Source: Phellopilus nigrolimitatus (taxonomy: Eukaryota; Basidiomycota; Agaricomycetes; Hymenochaetales; Hymenochaetaceae). From it: a DNA stretch of 41,194 nt. Numbering within the stretch: position 1 is the first letter of the stretch; the number at the start of each line of letters is the position of its first letter. The position numbers and the translations under genes are program-made. The stretch is from the NCBI GenBank assembly GCA_021029095.1, contig JAJOHG010000234.1, positions 1 to 41,194 on the forward strand, in the 5' to 3' direction. The notes below the pieces were generated by a model, which saw only the letters and a list, made by a program, of their open reading frames with translations, searched no databases and was not told where the DNA came from. Below, piece after piece: positions 20,394-31,187 of this stretch.

Positions 20394-21924
20394 CTACTCC
20401 TCTGCGCTCGGCGTCCGCGACCCGGTCGGTATGACCTGCTCTGTGCGCCCGTCTTGCCATTTGATTGTCACGCTCCCGTCCTGCCGAGAAGAAAGAGGTT
20501 GGAAGGTGTCAGGGAGGGAGCAAGAAAAAGAGAAAAAGAAAGAAAGGCAGGGCCCACCGCGTTGCCGAAGTACGCCGCCTGCGCCATCTTGCAGAACAGG
20601 CCGACCTCGACGACGCCCGTGAGCATCTTGATCTGGGTCAGCAGCTGTCGGTGCGTCAACCGAAAGGTGTGGAAAAGGTTTGATAGTCAGTGACAAGTTG
20701 GAAAGACAACGCGACGCGATGCGTGAGGGGGGTGCATCCGTCCGAGCGAAAATAACTCACGAGGTGCGGCTCGCTCAGCGTCTCGGCGTCGAACGGCGCG
20801 TCGATGACGAAGTTGCCGTTGTCGGTCACGACGGGGCCCGCCTTGCCGCCCTTCGCCATGCGCAGCGACGCCTCCGCGCAGCCGAGCCGGTGCACGTTCT
20901 GCAGCAGCTTCGCGTACGCGAACGGCGCGACCTCGATCGGCACGCCTGCTTTGTACTGCGCATACAGGGAGATGGGACGGGGAAAGCAGCGGCGTCAGAC
21001 AAGGTAGATACGGGAGGGGGGAAGGGAAGGGGCGGACGCACGGTCGTCCCGAGGGTGTGCGAGTTCTTGCGGTAGTCGGCGACGACGACCCATCTGCGGG
21101 GGGCCGCGCGGGATCAGACGGCGGAGAGCGGGCGAGCGGGAGATGCGCGGACGTACGTCTCGGCGGCCTCGGCGAGCACCTTCTCGCGCAGGTGGCACGC
21201 GCCGCCGCCCTTTATGCAGTTCAGCTCGTGGTCGACTCTGCGGCGCGGGCGGAAAATGGTGCGTTGAGCGTGGGGGAGTTTGGAGGGGGTGCGGGGCGCG
21301 ACACTCACTCGTCCGCGCCGTCGATCGTGACGTCGATGCTTGGGTACTGGTCGACGTCGCCGAGGCGCAGGTTCGCCTTGACGATGAGCTCCTTTGATTG
21401 GAAGCCCGTGGGGAGGAAGACGCGGTCGTGGTTGAGCGCCGCACCCTGTGCGATTATGCGCTCCACCACGTAGGGAACCGTCGAGCCTGGAGGGCAGAAC
21501 AATTCGACAGCGTGTCTCAAATGCCAGCGGAAACAACTCAGGGAGGAGGACGCGCACCAGAACCGATGCCAATGACCTGCGAGTCGGGATAGAGCGTGTT
21601 CATTTTTTTATTTTATTTCGCGGGCTACATGCAGGTTCGTTACATACTTTGTGCTCCTCCCGGATGTGATGGTCGACGGCGGTCCACGCTGCCAGCCGCT
21701 TCGACGCCTCGATGACGGACAGCTTCGCGCCGTCATGCGCGATGACTGGCACGACAGAAGCGTTCACTGAGTTTTCCTTACCCTCCAGAGCGCAACGGAT
21801 GGCACTTACATGGATCGACCGCTGTCAGCGCCTGATGTGCGGCGGGGACGGCGGGAGACAAGCCCGCGTTGATTGAAGGTCGGCGGCTGGACGCGCCGAG
21901 CGGTGTCAACGGCGGAGCAGCCAT
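20394..21924 (-). CDS. RKI1: Ribose-5-phosphate isomerase (RpiA type)
   Basis: Interconverts ribose-5-phosphate and ribulose-5-phosphate in the non-oxidative pentose phosphate pathway (cytosol). Nine exons on the minus strand: 21924-21810, 21745-21648, 21576-21558, 21486-21309, 21237-21157, 21093-21042, 20955-20761, 20644-20558, 20480-20394, giving 303 aa. Motifs: AAWTAVDHHIREEHKVIGIG followed by SGSTVPYVVE (phosphate loop), LPTGFQSKELI, DVTIDGADEVD (catalytic Asp region), IKGGGACHLREKV (active-site Glu/Lys), WVVVADYRKNS, GNFVIDAPF and the C-terminal LTGVVEVGLFCKMAQAAYFG. Exon 3 has only 19 nt and splits the phosphate loop. The N-terminal 40 residues (Ala/Pro/Ser-rich) may be a leader extension. 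Divergent from the Tfb5 gene. Confidence 0.96.
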
Positions 21925-22529
21925 GTAGGTATTCGGGCGGTGGGAAAGAGCGGGATTATGTATGCAGAGTGTATCGATCGCGACGGCGAGAGCGGGAGAT
22001 ATAATAAAGAGGGGTGGTCGGTCAGTACATATACAGGTGTACGCAGGCAGAAGGGGGGACTGAGGGCTCAGCGGGCCGGAGCAGACGGGTCGACGACGAC
22101 GACGGGCAGCGGCAGTGTGGAGCGAGGCATATAATGCGCCGCTGTTGTGCGCGGATCACCGCAACTCCACTCGAACGTTCGTTCGTTCGTCTGCGCCGTG
22201 CTGGCCGCCGTGTTCCGCCCCAGCTGAGCCGGCCCGGACGCCGCGAGGGGAGGGGGCACGCACGGTTTGTCGAGGTCGAGCAGCGCCGGCGACGGCATAT
22301 TCGAGAGAGTTCGCGACGCTGGGAGTCTGGGGGCGGTGCACGGGAGGTGCAGGCAGGTGCGGGCTATGGCTGGGTACATGAACATGCTGGGCCTGTAGCG
22401 TGAGCGTGGGCCGCCCGGTGCGCCCGGTGCCAAATCCAGCCGAGCCGACCACGCTCTTGCCCTCAACACCCACGGCCGCAGCCACAACCGCAACGCCTCT
22501 CTCTGTCACCGCCATCGCCAGCAGCGGCG
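21925..22529. promoter_or_regulatory. Shared upstream region of RKI1 (-) and TFB5 (+)
   Basis: 605 bp between two start codons in divergent orientation. The centre (about 22130-22450) is GC-rich with many GCCG/CGGC runs and no ORF that I trust. No classical TATA box near either start, which fits two housekeeping genes served by one bidirectional promoter. Confidence 0.5.
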
Positions 22530-22938
22530 ATGAAGGCCATTAAAGGTCCGTCATCGCCGTACATCGCCGGATAGGCCGCTGACGATGACTTATCCGCCGA
22601 CAGGCGTGCTGCTCACATGGTGCGTCGGCGCGTCACGTCCATCACACACAATGTCGTTCTCATGAGCTATTCTCGTCCTCGTGCACCCGCATTGCCTATG
22701 AATCTATTCCACAGCGACTCCGCGGTTAAGCAGATCCTGCTCACGATGAACGAGAAGTCGAGCTTCATCATCGAGGACCTCGACGACTGCCACGTCGTCA
22801 TCAAGGCCGACGAGGAGTACCGCGTCCGCAAGCAGCTCGAGAACGAGGTGCGTCGGCCTTTTCTCTTTTTTGATTTCGTACGCCTTGTTAATGCAGGCGC
22901 AGCTTGAGAAGAATACGTATAGTCTCGATCAGTCGTGA
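22530..22938 (+). CDS. TFB5: TFIIH subunit Tfb5 (TTDA/GTF2H5 homologue)
   Basis: The smallest core subunit of TFIIH. It stabilises the complex by binding Tfb2 (p52) and acts in transcription and nucleotide excision repair. Four exons (22530-22545, 22604-22619, 22715-22847, 22897-22938) give 68 aa, the expected size (human about 71). Motifs: MKAIKGVLLTCD at the start, VKQILLTMNEK, FIIEDLDDCHV, YRVRKQLENE and ..LEKNTYSLDQS at the end. The first two exons are 16 nt each, so simple ORF calling misses the true N-terminus. Introns are 58, 95 and 49 nt. Confidence 0.93.
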
Positions 22939-24926
22939 CGAGAGCTTGGAGGCAGTTCGACCTTCTTTCACTGTCGATGGGTGATTGCAACTCGGGAGTC
23001 CAAGGTCCTGGCAGTGTTTCTTCTGCAATTTTCTGTAGGTGTAGTTTGCCATTTCGATGAGTTACTTTTGGAACGAAATAACATTTGTTTGACTGCTAAA
23101 GTTGAATAAGCTTGCGCTTCATCCGTTCCATAGACCTTAACTTTCAATATCCAGATATCCTATCGAGCTGCGACGCCCTGCTTCGGAATTTACTTCGCGA
23201 GTTGTTGGCCGCAAGTACGAGAAAGTGCTTCCGTCGAAACTCGAAAAAGAAAATCGGCAACAAAAATCGAGCTTCAGAAACCCAAGTCCGTTTCGCCTTT
23301 GCCAGCAGTGTCTTCATGAATTTGATCGATCTTGAAATCGTCAATATTGGCGGCAGCTATCCGAGGAAAGGAAAATAGCCAGCCGAAGACGCAAAGGTTT
23401 TAAATGTGATGCTTTTTGACGTGAAGTCTGTATCTGAATATCTGGCTGCCGTGCTCAGTGGCGAGTGCCATGTCCCGGTGAGAACATCCTTCTTCCCCTT
23501 TTCTCCTTCCCCCTTCAGCTCTTACCCACCGCACCGAACCCAATCATGATGAAAAATGCTGTATCACAACACCCTCCTGACGCGGGGTCGCACCAAAACG
23601 TGCTCCCTTTCCTATCCTCGGAAAGGAAGGGGAGGGCCGGAGGTGGCTCGACGCCCGCGCGTGATGCGGGCCCCCCGGGCGTATGCGTCTCGGCGGAGCC
23701 TTCAATCTTCTCTCTGAATCGTTTTCTCGTTATGCTGTGTTTTTTTTTGGACACGTCTCGCTTCGCTTGCGACCGTTTGTGCTTGGGCTTTGTTTAGCTG
23801 ACTTCCCTTTTTGTCCTCTTTTTTCCGGTTTTCTAGGATGGTAGAGTGATCTGCATTGAAAACCGCCGCGACCTCGTCCGGCTTTGGTACAGCGCCCGCC
23901 TCTGCAAAAGCGACACTGATTAAGTCAGTGTGATGTGTGCCTTCTCGTGCAAGTCAGAACTTCCATGCATCGGACGAGACTGGGGATTAGCTTCCAGTCC
24001 GGGACAGCTACTTCACCTTTTTAAGAGGCGTACATACAGCAGCATATGCATCTGGTCGCGCAGCTAAAATTAACATTGCCTCTGGTCTCTTCCTCCTCGT
24101 GTAATCTCGCCACCACCCACTGTTTAACACCACCACCCACTGTTTAACACCAAGCCGAAATCTGTGTTTTTCATCATTCGCTGGTCCTTTGGTTTATTGA
24201 CTTTCTCGCGCTCCAGGAAGCGCCTCTATGTCGAAAACCTGGACTGCAAACCGCCAGCCAGCAATGCGGCCTTGTGGATCTCGGGTTATTTGTGGACATC
24301 CCGCACGATCGTGTTGCGTCGGGTCGTGCTGCGTCTGACTCCCTTACTTCTCGCAAATTTCGGGAATGTGCATCAGCCCTCCCGGCTGACGGTCGTGAAC
24401 GAATATACATAAATAAAGGTCCGAAGCTGCGCACTTTCCATGAGTTCTTCTCTTCAATTTCGGGTGTGCGCTTGTCTATGCAACGTTTGGATCCTCCGAG
24501 CCTCACCGATGTCGTCTCCTCTTCTCGGCTTGCGACGATCCGAAATTCCGTTGGAGGCGGTCATTTCCAATTTTACATCCTGGCTCGGAACACCTGGTAG
24601 CTACGTAGACACTCAGACTATAGCCCGAGAAGCTAATGCTTTTTGCCAAACACCGGGCCGAGGAAATACTTCCGATTTGTATGCGAGGCACAGTTTGGCA
24701 TATCAGGCAAAGTGAGTTGAGCATCTCGGGAACTGCAGCTAGAGCAAGACCAAAAGTAGCTTCATCTTTACATTGTCCGTTCTCCGGATTCCCATATACA
24801 TACAAGTGGAGCGAAAAGTAACAAGCTTCAGTCCGAACACACAAAAAAAAGATAAACATTCAAAGAACCCAAGGCACATCTCACCAATGCGTGTACAAAT
24901 CTTCAATCGTCCCACGAGCCTTGTTT
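22939..24926. other. Two-kilobase intergenic region
   Basis: Lies between the ends of TFB5 (+) and the aldo-keto reductase (-), which converge. ORFs of 60-118 codons occur on both strands, but none shows a domain, repeated helical pattern or good splice links. T-rich tracts are frequent. A 20-bp perfect tandem repeat sits at 24111-24150. Confidence 0.4.
24111..24150. repeat. 20-bp unit repeated twice
   Basis: CACCACCCACTGTTTAACAC occurs twice in direct tandem without mismatch. Likely a simple recent duplication. Confidence 0.9.
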
Positions 24927-26429
24927 TCACAGCACGTCGATCCCTGCATACGCGCAGAGGCCCAGGACGCCCGCGCCCGCGAGCGCGAGCACGACCGCGC
25001 GCCGAATGAACGTGCGCGCGGCGAGGCGTTTCCGGCCGACGGCGCCCGCGCTGTCGATGTCCGCGATGTCCGCGTCGGTCAGCGCTAGAAGGCCGCGGCA
25101 CGGGCTCGGGTGAGTGCGCTGGAAGCGGAAGCGGGAGATAGGAGCGAAGAAGACGCACGGAGGTCGGCCGCGCCGAGGTATCCCTTCAGGCGCGACTCCT
25201 TCGAGCTCGTCCTGTCCGAGAAGCGTTTTTTTTTGTTCTAGTGAGCGACGGCGGGTGGATGGAGGGGAGAGAAAGGGAAAGGGAACGCACGTGACGACGA
25301 CGACGCCCTTCGCCTTGGCCCACGCCATGAGGACCTGGTCGGGCGTTGCGCTGAGGCGCGCGCCGATCTGCGCGAGCGGCTTGTCCAGTGCGCCGCCGGG
25401 CAGGCGCGTTATCGGTCTGTTGAAAGCAAGGAAAGAACGAGTCAGTCAACGGGCGAAGTGTATGCTGCGGGGGCACAGACGAACATGAGGAGACTGTACG
25501 CCTCGATGGCGATGCCGTCCTTCTTGGCTGCCTCCACGATGGCCGCCTGCTGCGCGTAGACATAGGGGTGGAAGAGGATCTTCAGATCGTAGAAACCCGG
25601 AAGCAGATACGCTTTCATCAGTACGCTGGGTCGTTCCGAGCATGCCGGCACCGGGGACGGACCTGGTTGACAGCCGGCTTGACCTTCGCTGACGCCAGGA
25701 GCGTCTCCATCTCCGCGACGCCGAAGTTGCTGACTCCGATGCTCCTGGAGATAGAGTGCCATGAGCTCATTGTCTGGCCTTCTGCGTCGAAGGACGAGAA
25801 GACGCAGTGAAGGATTGCGAGGATTACGCACTTGGCGAGCCCGTCGGCCCTAACCTTCTCCATCTGCGCCCAGACGGTTGGGATGTCCGGGTTGGCGAGG
25901 CGCGGCGAGTGGATGAGGTATAGGTCGACATACGACACGCCCAGCTGGGATACGCGGGATTCAGTAAATAGCTGGATCACAATGGGCGCTCGGATGCTTT
26001 ATCGTTCACGTTTTTCAAACTGTTGGTGATAGACGTTGGGATGTCCAGCCCGTCCGTGCCGCTCCATTTTGTCGTGATGAACACGTCGGAGCGGCTGAGA
26101 CCAGACTCTTTGAATGCCTGTCCGGCTTCTGCCTCGTTTCTGTAGCTCTGAGCAGTGTCTACGATCAATTCAGTAGAAGGATGTTTAATTCGACCCGACT
26201 CCAAACGGACGCATATGACACAGACCTATGTGCTCAAAGCCGACATCCAAGGCCTGGTCGACCTGGTCGACGACACTCTGCCCGTTTCCCAGGGTCCACG
26301 TCCCAAACGCGATGCTCGGCATCGTGTTGCCTGCATGCATGTCGCGCACCGTTCACAAAATCTTACTTGGCATCGCCCCCGGGAACTATTCTGCTCACCA
26401 TCGTTCAACTTCACCAAGTCCCAAGGCAT
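24927..26429 (-). CDS. Aldo-keto reductase with C-terminal hydrophobic segment
   Basis: NADPH-dependent carbonyl reductase of the AKR superfamily. Nine exons on the minus strand (26429-26399, 26330-26226, 26158-26010, 25944-25832, 25744-25663, 25579-25485, 25416-25291, 25211-25159, 25084-24927) give 303 aa. Catalytic tetrad visible: Asp46 and Tyr51 (HIDTAQSYRNE), Lys76 (FITTKWSG), His107 (DLYLIHSPR). Also GVSNFGV, the NQ..HPY motif, AYSLLIPITRLPGG, and a cofactor-binding end VVVVTTSSKESRLKGY. After the usual end of the barrel a tail follows: Arg/Lys-rich, then a roughly 20-residue hydrophobic stretch (AVVLALAGAGVLGLCAYAGI), four residues before the stop. This looks like a tail anchor. The start MPWDLVKLNDG is typical of the group. 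Confidence 0.93.
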
Positions 26430-27080
26430 GTTCGACGTCGGTTGATGTTGGCGGTAGTGTTTAACAGACAGGCGTCCTAGCCAAGTCCGGGGATGTGCGA
26501 AAGAGCAACGATGGATAAGTTTAGCAACTGTATAATGAAGCACCGGCCTGAGAGTTACGGGTACTAATTTAATCTAGGCGCAACCAGGATTGAACTTTAC
26601 ATCGATAGCATTTCGTAGAATTGAGAATTCAGCGGCAGTATTGTTATATAGATTTTATAGTTCTTGCCTTGCGACACAAGAGTCAAGACACATAAAAGTA
26701 GGCAAATGCGTACGTGTTGTCGATCTCGGACGATCGGCAGGATGGTGGATCGGTGGCGTGAAAGTTCACCTCCTATCCCCGACTCAAGCGACCGAAACGT
26801 CAACCACATTACAGTATCCTCAAGTCATGCATGCTCTTCGAGCCGGGTGTCAATCTGACTCAGCTCGTCCCATGTTACCTACATTTCAACGTGTCCAGGA
26901 CAAGTTTCTCATCTGCGAAAAATCTGGAAAAAGCGGTTGCTTGGGATATGAAGCGACGGTGAGGAACGGAAGCTTTGTGCCTGCACCGGGATCGTTTGGT
27001 ATCCCCCTTCGGTTGTGTGTCACCGCCTTCCAGGATCCCCGGGCAGCTATTTATTCGGTGATGAACGGCTCCTGCACGCG
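26430..27080. other. Upstream region between AKR (-) and F-box gene (+)
   Basis: Intergenic, between divergent starts. ORF 26590-27129 (+, 179 codons) has no domain, starts in AT-rich DNA and overlaps the F-box promoter, so I do not accept it as a gene. No other structure recognised. Confidence 0.4.
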
Positions 27081-27087
27081 TATAAAA
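27081..27087 (+). promoter_or_regulatory. TATA box of the F-box gene
   Basis: TATAAAA 111 bp before the ATG at 27192. A CCAC/CT-rich leader follows. Confidence 0.6.
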
Positions 27088-27191
27088 GCATGTACGCCAC
27101 AAGCTCGTTCACTCATCTTCCACATCTAAACCCCCGCCTCCAGACCACCTCGCAAGACTTATCCAGCGCAGATTTTGTCTAGCTATTCACC

Positions 27192-29358
27192 ATGAACTAC
27201 GGGCTGGAGGTACTCGTCGACGACCTTCTCATCCATATCCTATCCATCCTTTCCGTGTGGGATGTCTTGAGCGTCCGCCAGGTACGTTCTCATCTTACTT
27301 GTCTAGAGTGCGTCTCAGACTGAGCGCGCTTGTCAGACCTCTAAGCGCCTGGAGTCGCTCTCGCACGTCCGCAATGTATGGCACAGTATCTTCAGGCGTG
27401 AAGTCGTTGAGCCTGGCAGGCCAATCCCCGGCTACTCATTTTCTATCACACCTAGGCTGCTCGCGCTCTTCGGGTTGTCTGAAAGCGACCTTTCTGTGCT
27501 TTCCTCTGCGCCTCTGAATGACAGTTATCTTGACCTCATTGAAGCTTCTGACCTCGAGGCACGCACCCTTCACGCCCTGCGCCTCGAGAAGCACTGGAAA
27601 CGCACTACCCCAGAGCTTGGAATGTGCGGTTTGGCAGCTGGGGCACATTCGGCCTCGCGTTCGTTCTCCTTCCGGACGCTCGAGACCATCCGAGAGGTGT
27701 TTCTTCTCTTCGGAGGACGGTATGTCGTCACGGTGCACAGCGACCGACTGCGCTGCTGGGACATCGGGTTCCCTCGGCCGTCTAAGCAGGACCTGAATGT
27801 GCTAAGCATGGCCAAGAAAAGTCAGACAGCGCGTTGCGTCGGTGAATGGGTTTTGCCATCCGACATAGGCCAGTTCACGTCGCTCATGGACGCAAGCGAA
27901 CCTTCAAACTGGCAATTCGACAACAGCGCATATTTTGCTGTATGCCCGGTTAATGACGTGTCGTGGAGGTAAGCGTGGTGTAACACTGTCATCAATCACT
28001 CACAAATTGATTTAATACGTCCTTTTTAGTGAGCACGACGACTCCGCCTCACGCACTTGCTCAGTTCTTTCGGTGCGCTACGACCCGCTCCGCGCCCCAG
28101 GTGTCCTCCCGTTCAACCCCGACGGAAGTCCTTTCAACTCCCCCGTTCCCGCCTTCTCGCACGAAGTGTCCATCCGACTTCCTAACATCCTCCGTACGCC
28201 CGTATATACGAACCGCGCCGAGCCTGTCCCCGCGCATCGATTCGGGAACGGAAAGCTGGGAAGCCTCATCCACGCGCACGGCAGCCTGCTCTTCTTCGCT
28301 TCGCACGTCCGGCCAGCGGAGACGCCTAATGAAGAAGGCCCGAACGGTGCATCGGCTGCGCGATACGCAGGCATCGAAGTCATCGACTGGTCTAGACCGC
28401 ATTCACCCCTGAAATCTGTCCTGCTTGAGTACCCTGATCCGCAGGTAAGCTTCGACCTCTAAAGATAGAAATTAACATTTTAAGATTTATACTTTGACAG
28501 GTGGGAGCTTACGTGGGCATGTACGTTCATGAATCCGCGGACCACATTCTTGTTGTCTGGCAGAACTGCATCGGACTGTATCCCGTACCCCGATTCTCAG
28601 AGCCTACAGACCTTTCGTATCCGTCCTCCGAGACATCCCGGTCGCGAAGCGCTTCTCCAGAGACAGTCCCAGAGCGGGTCGTTCTCATGCCGACAATCAT
28701 CTTCGCCCTGAGCGAGGTCGTCGAGCAGCCGATATCATTCTCTACCTGCCATGCATCGGGCCTCAACGCAGACGTACCAACAGGGGGGCCGCGGCCTCTA
28801 ACTATCCTCGCGCGCTCGCAGCGCCACCCGCACCTCACCATGCAAAGCGTGCTCACAGCCTTCTGGGTTTCCCCCGCCGCCTCCGCCTCCAGCGGCGCCG
28901 CGCGAAGCACGCCGCCGTTCCGCTTCCGCCTGTCGCGCATCCCCGCGTCCACCCCGCACGCCTTTGCAGCAGACGCCGCAGGGCAGGACGGCGTCGCCGC
29001 GCTCGTGCTGGGCCCGAGCGGGCGCGGCGTGCGCGCGGACGGGGCCGGGGCGGTGTACCGCTGCGCGCCCGCGGACGTCCTGCTCCCGCGCTTCGGGTAC
29101 GGCGGACCGGAAGGCGGTGGACCTGGCGGCTGGGGCGGGCGGGCGAACAGTGGGCTCGTCGCGACGGTCGACTTCTGGCCGTACCGCCGCGTGGACAGCT
29201 TGCCGGGCTCGGGTCCTCTGGACGCGCAGGAGCGTGAGCGGAGGAAGCTCGTTGTCCGCTTCGACGATGGGATGGGGCGCATGGTTGTCACGCGCGTCGC
29301 AGCGGATGACAGCGGTTCAAACGTCGCTAGTGAGGTCACCGTCGTGGACTTCGCATAG
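27192..29358 (+). CDS. F-box domain protein
   Basis: Probable substrate adaptor of an SCF ubiquitin ligase. Four exons (27192-27281, 27337-27968, 28030-28444, 28501-29358) give 664 aa with exact phases. The F-box occupies about residues 5-50 (LVDDLLIHILSILSVWDVLS, then RQTSKRLESLSHVRNVWHSI), with the first intron in the middle. The rest has beta-propeller-like strands: FGGRYVVTVHSDRLRCWDIG, SLIHAHGSLLFFA, HILVVWQNCIGLY, SGLVATVDFWPYR. A low-complexity Gly/Ala-rich stretch lies near 28960-29150. Basidiomycetes hold very large families of such F-box proteins, and the target cannot be inferred. Exon-3 and exon-4 third positions are strongly GC-biased. Confidence 0.85.
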
Positions 29359-31187
29359 GCCCTTTCTTCGCCCTACCTTTCGTGCTTTGCTCTCTCAGTT
29401 ACCTCACACAAGATATTCACATGCTCTGAGTCATCTTCAATGCAACACCTTTCATGCTCTGAAACTCCATGCTTTGACTCCACCGCTTTCTAGCTACGCT
29501 AAGTTTTTGTTCTAGCCCGACCTGGGGGTCCCCCTTCCTCTGCTTAGATTCTAAATGCGTAATACAAAAATGCGTACGTTTATAATTGTACACATGTTCG
29601 ATGTATGTTGGTATTTGCTAGTACTATATTTATTTCATTCTCTGGGCATCTTGTCGGTTTTCTCAATGTCAAACACGCCTTTATGTTTTGAATGCCTGAT
29701 AAATTGTGTTCCTTTTTCTCTTTCGATGGTAAGTCGGCCCACAAATTCAGCACGGTCTGTATGTTATTGACCCGCTACCGCGTGTTGGAAATTTTCAATG
29801 AGCATGAAGAAGGCACCGTCATTTGTATTACCGTCCATCAATGTCCTTCCTGCTAAGCAGCGTCGCAAATGGGGCAAATTTACTGCGGCTCGCGTACATA
29901 CATGTAAATCAATTATCATCAGAGCCAAAGCCAAAGCCAAAGCCAATCGTTCGACTTAGATCTTCATGGACTCATGAATACCTAAGTAAATCATAGACCA
30001 TGTCAGAAGGCATCAGGAAAACATGTATGTACTGTAAGTATGTAAGAAAAATCGAGCAGCGCCCATTTTTTATGTATGTATTTGTTGTCTCCGTCGCAAG
30101 CTTGAAATTCTACACTCCGAGGGTGATTCGGACCTATGTGGAGGCGCGATCATGGCCAAGAAGGCGGGAAGGTTGACGCGAGGCAGCGGCGACTTTCCGT
30201 GTCTGCAGGAGGCTGACGCAAAGCATACGCGACTCGGATAAAAAATCAGAATTTGGTATGCATTCTGAGCTGACCCCCCTTTGTTCTTTCCGCATCGCAT
30301 TTCTTTCTGTACCCGCGTCAGTGCGGTGCCCGAAGTTTATTATCCTTTGCGAACTTCAGAAGCGAAGACCGTATGTGCCCGGACTTCCCAACTGAGAGCT
30401 CGGTTGTAGATCCCCACGTGCTGACATGGATAAGTCAGCGAACGTAGTTCAGTACTTAGTAAACATAAGTGCATGCTTTGATAATAACTTAGATCAGTCA
30501 GACATGCCACTTAGTAAGTGTAAGTGTATGCTCTGATAATAACTTAGATCAGTCAGACATCAAAGAGCTGGACTACAGCCACTTCCTCTTTCGGAACTTA
30601 CCTAAGATTAGTCATAAGTTAACTAAGCAACATCTCCAGAGAGCCCCAGTTGGGACTCTCGGCTGGTGCTACTTGTGTAGTATGTAAGTTCAAGTGCATG
30701 CTTGATAATAACTTAGATAAAGCTTACCACTCCGCTAACTCCTGCCGTTTGCGGCTTAATCAAAGCGGAAGTAAGTACAGAAATTATAGTGCGCTTCGGT
30801 CGGCATTTTACACGCAAGCGCGGTCTGGTTCCCGAAGGAGACCGGACGTCATTGCCCTCGGGTTCGGGAGGTCACCCAACGTCTACTCGTTTAGGAAATT
30901 TCCTTGAACTTCTCTGAAACCCGAGATCGCCTCTCGGAGTGCAAATCTTCTAACCGCGTTTCTTATAAACTGCGATAGTTAGCACACCCATGTCTTGCAC
31001 CCTCTTCTCTCATAGGCTGCGCGTTGCTATAACCGTTCGACGAGAAATAAATCCTAGGCTAATATAGAGTTGCTGAATTGTATTCCAGCGGCTGCAGTGC
31101 GCGCCACCGAAGGCAAGAATAAATTTCACATCTACGGTTGCTTTCTATTACTGAATTTCTTTACTAGGGGACATCTAACAGGACGGA
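29359..31187. other. Intergenic region with short repeats
   Basis: 1.8 kb without a supportable gene. ORFs are under 90 codons and not protein-like. Contains an AGCCAA hexamer run near 29921-29945 and a 55-bp tandem repeat (30451-30560). The 400 bp before the transcription factor gene hold no clear TATA box. Confidence 0.4.
30451..30560. repeat. 55-bp direct tandem repeat with a diverged third copy
   Basis: Unit 1 (30451-30505) and unit 2 (30506-30560) are adjacent and end in the same TTAGATCAGTCAGACAT; they differ mainly near their starts and at a few sites. A partial third copy (..AAGTGCATGCTTGATAATAA) lies at about 30675-30720. No ORF passes through. Confidence 0.85.

Noticed and set aside
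26590..27129. 179-codon plus-strand frame before the F-box gene
   Set aside because: No domain or helical pattern; it includes the TATA box and leader of the F-box gene and starts in AT-rich DNA.
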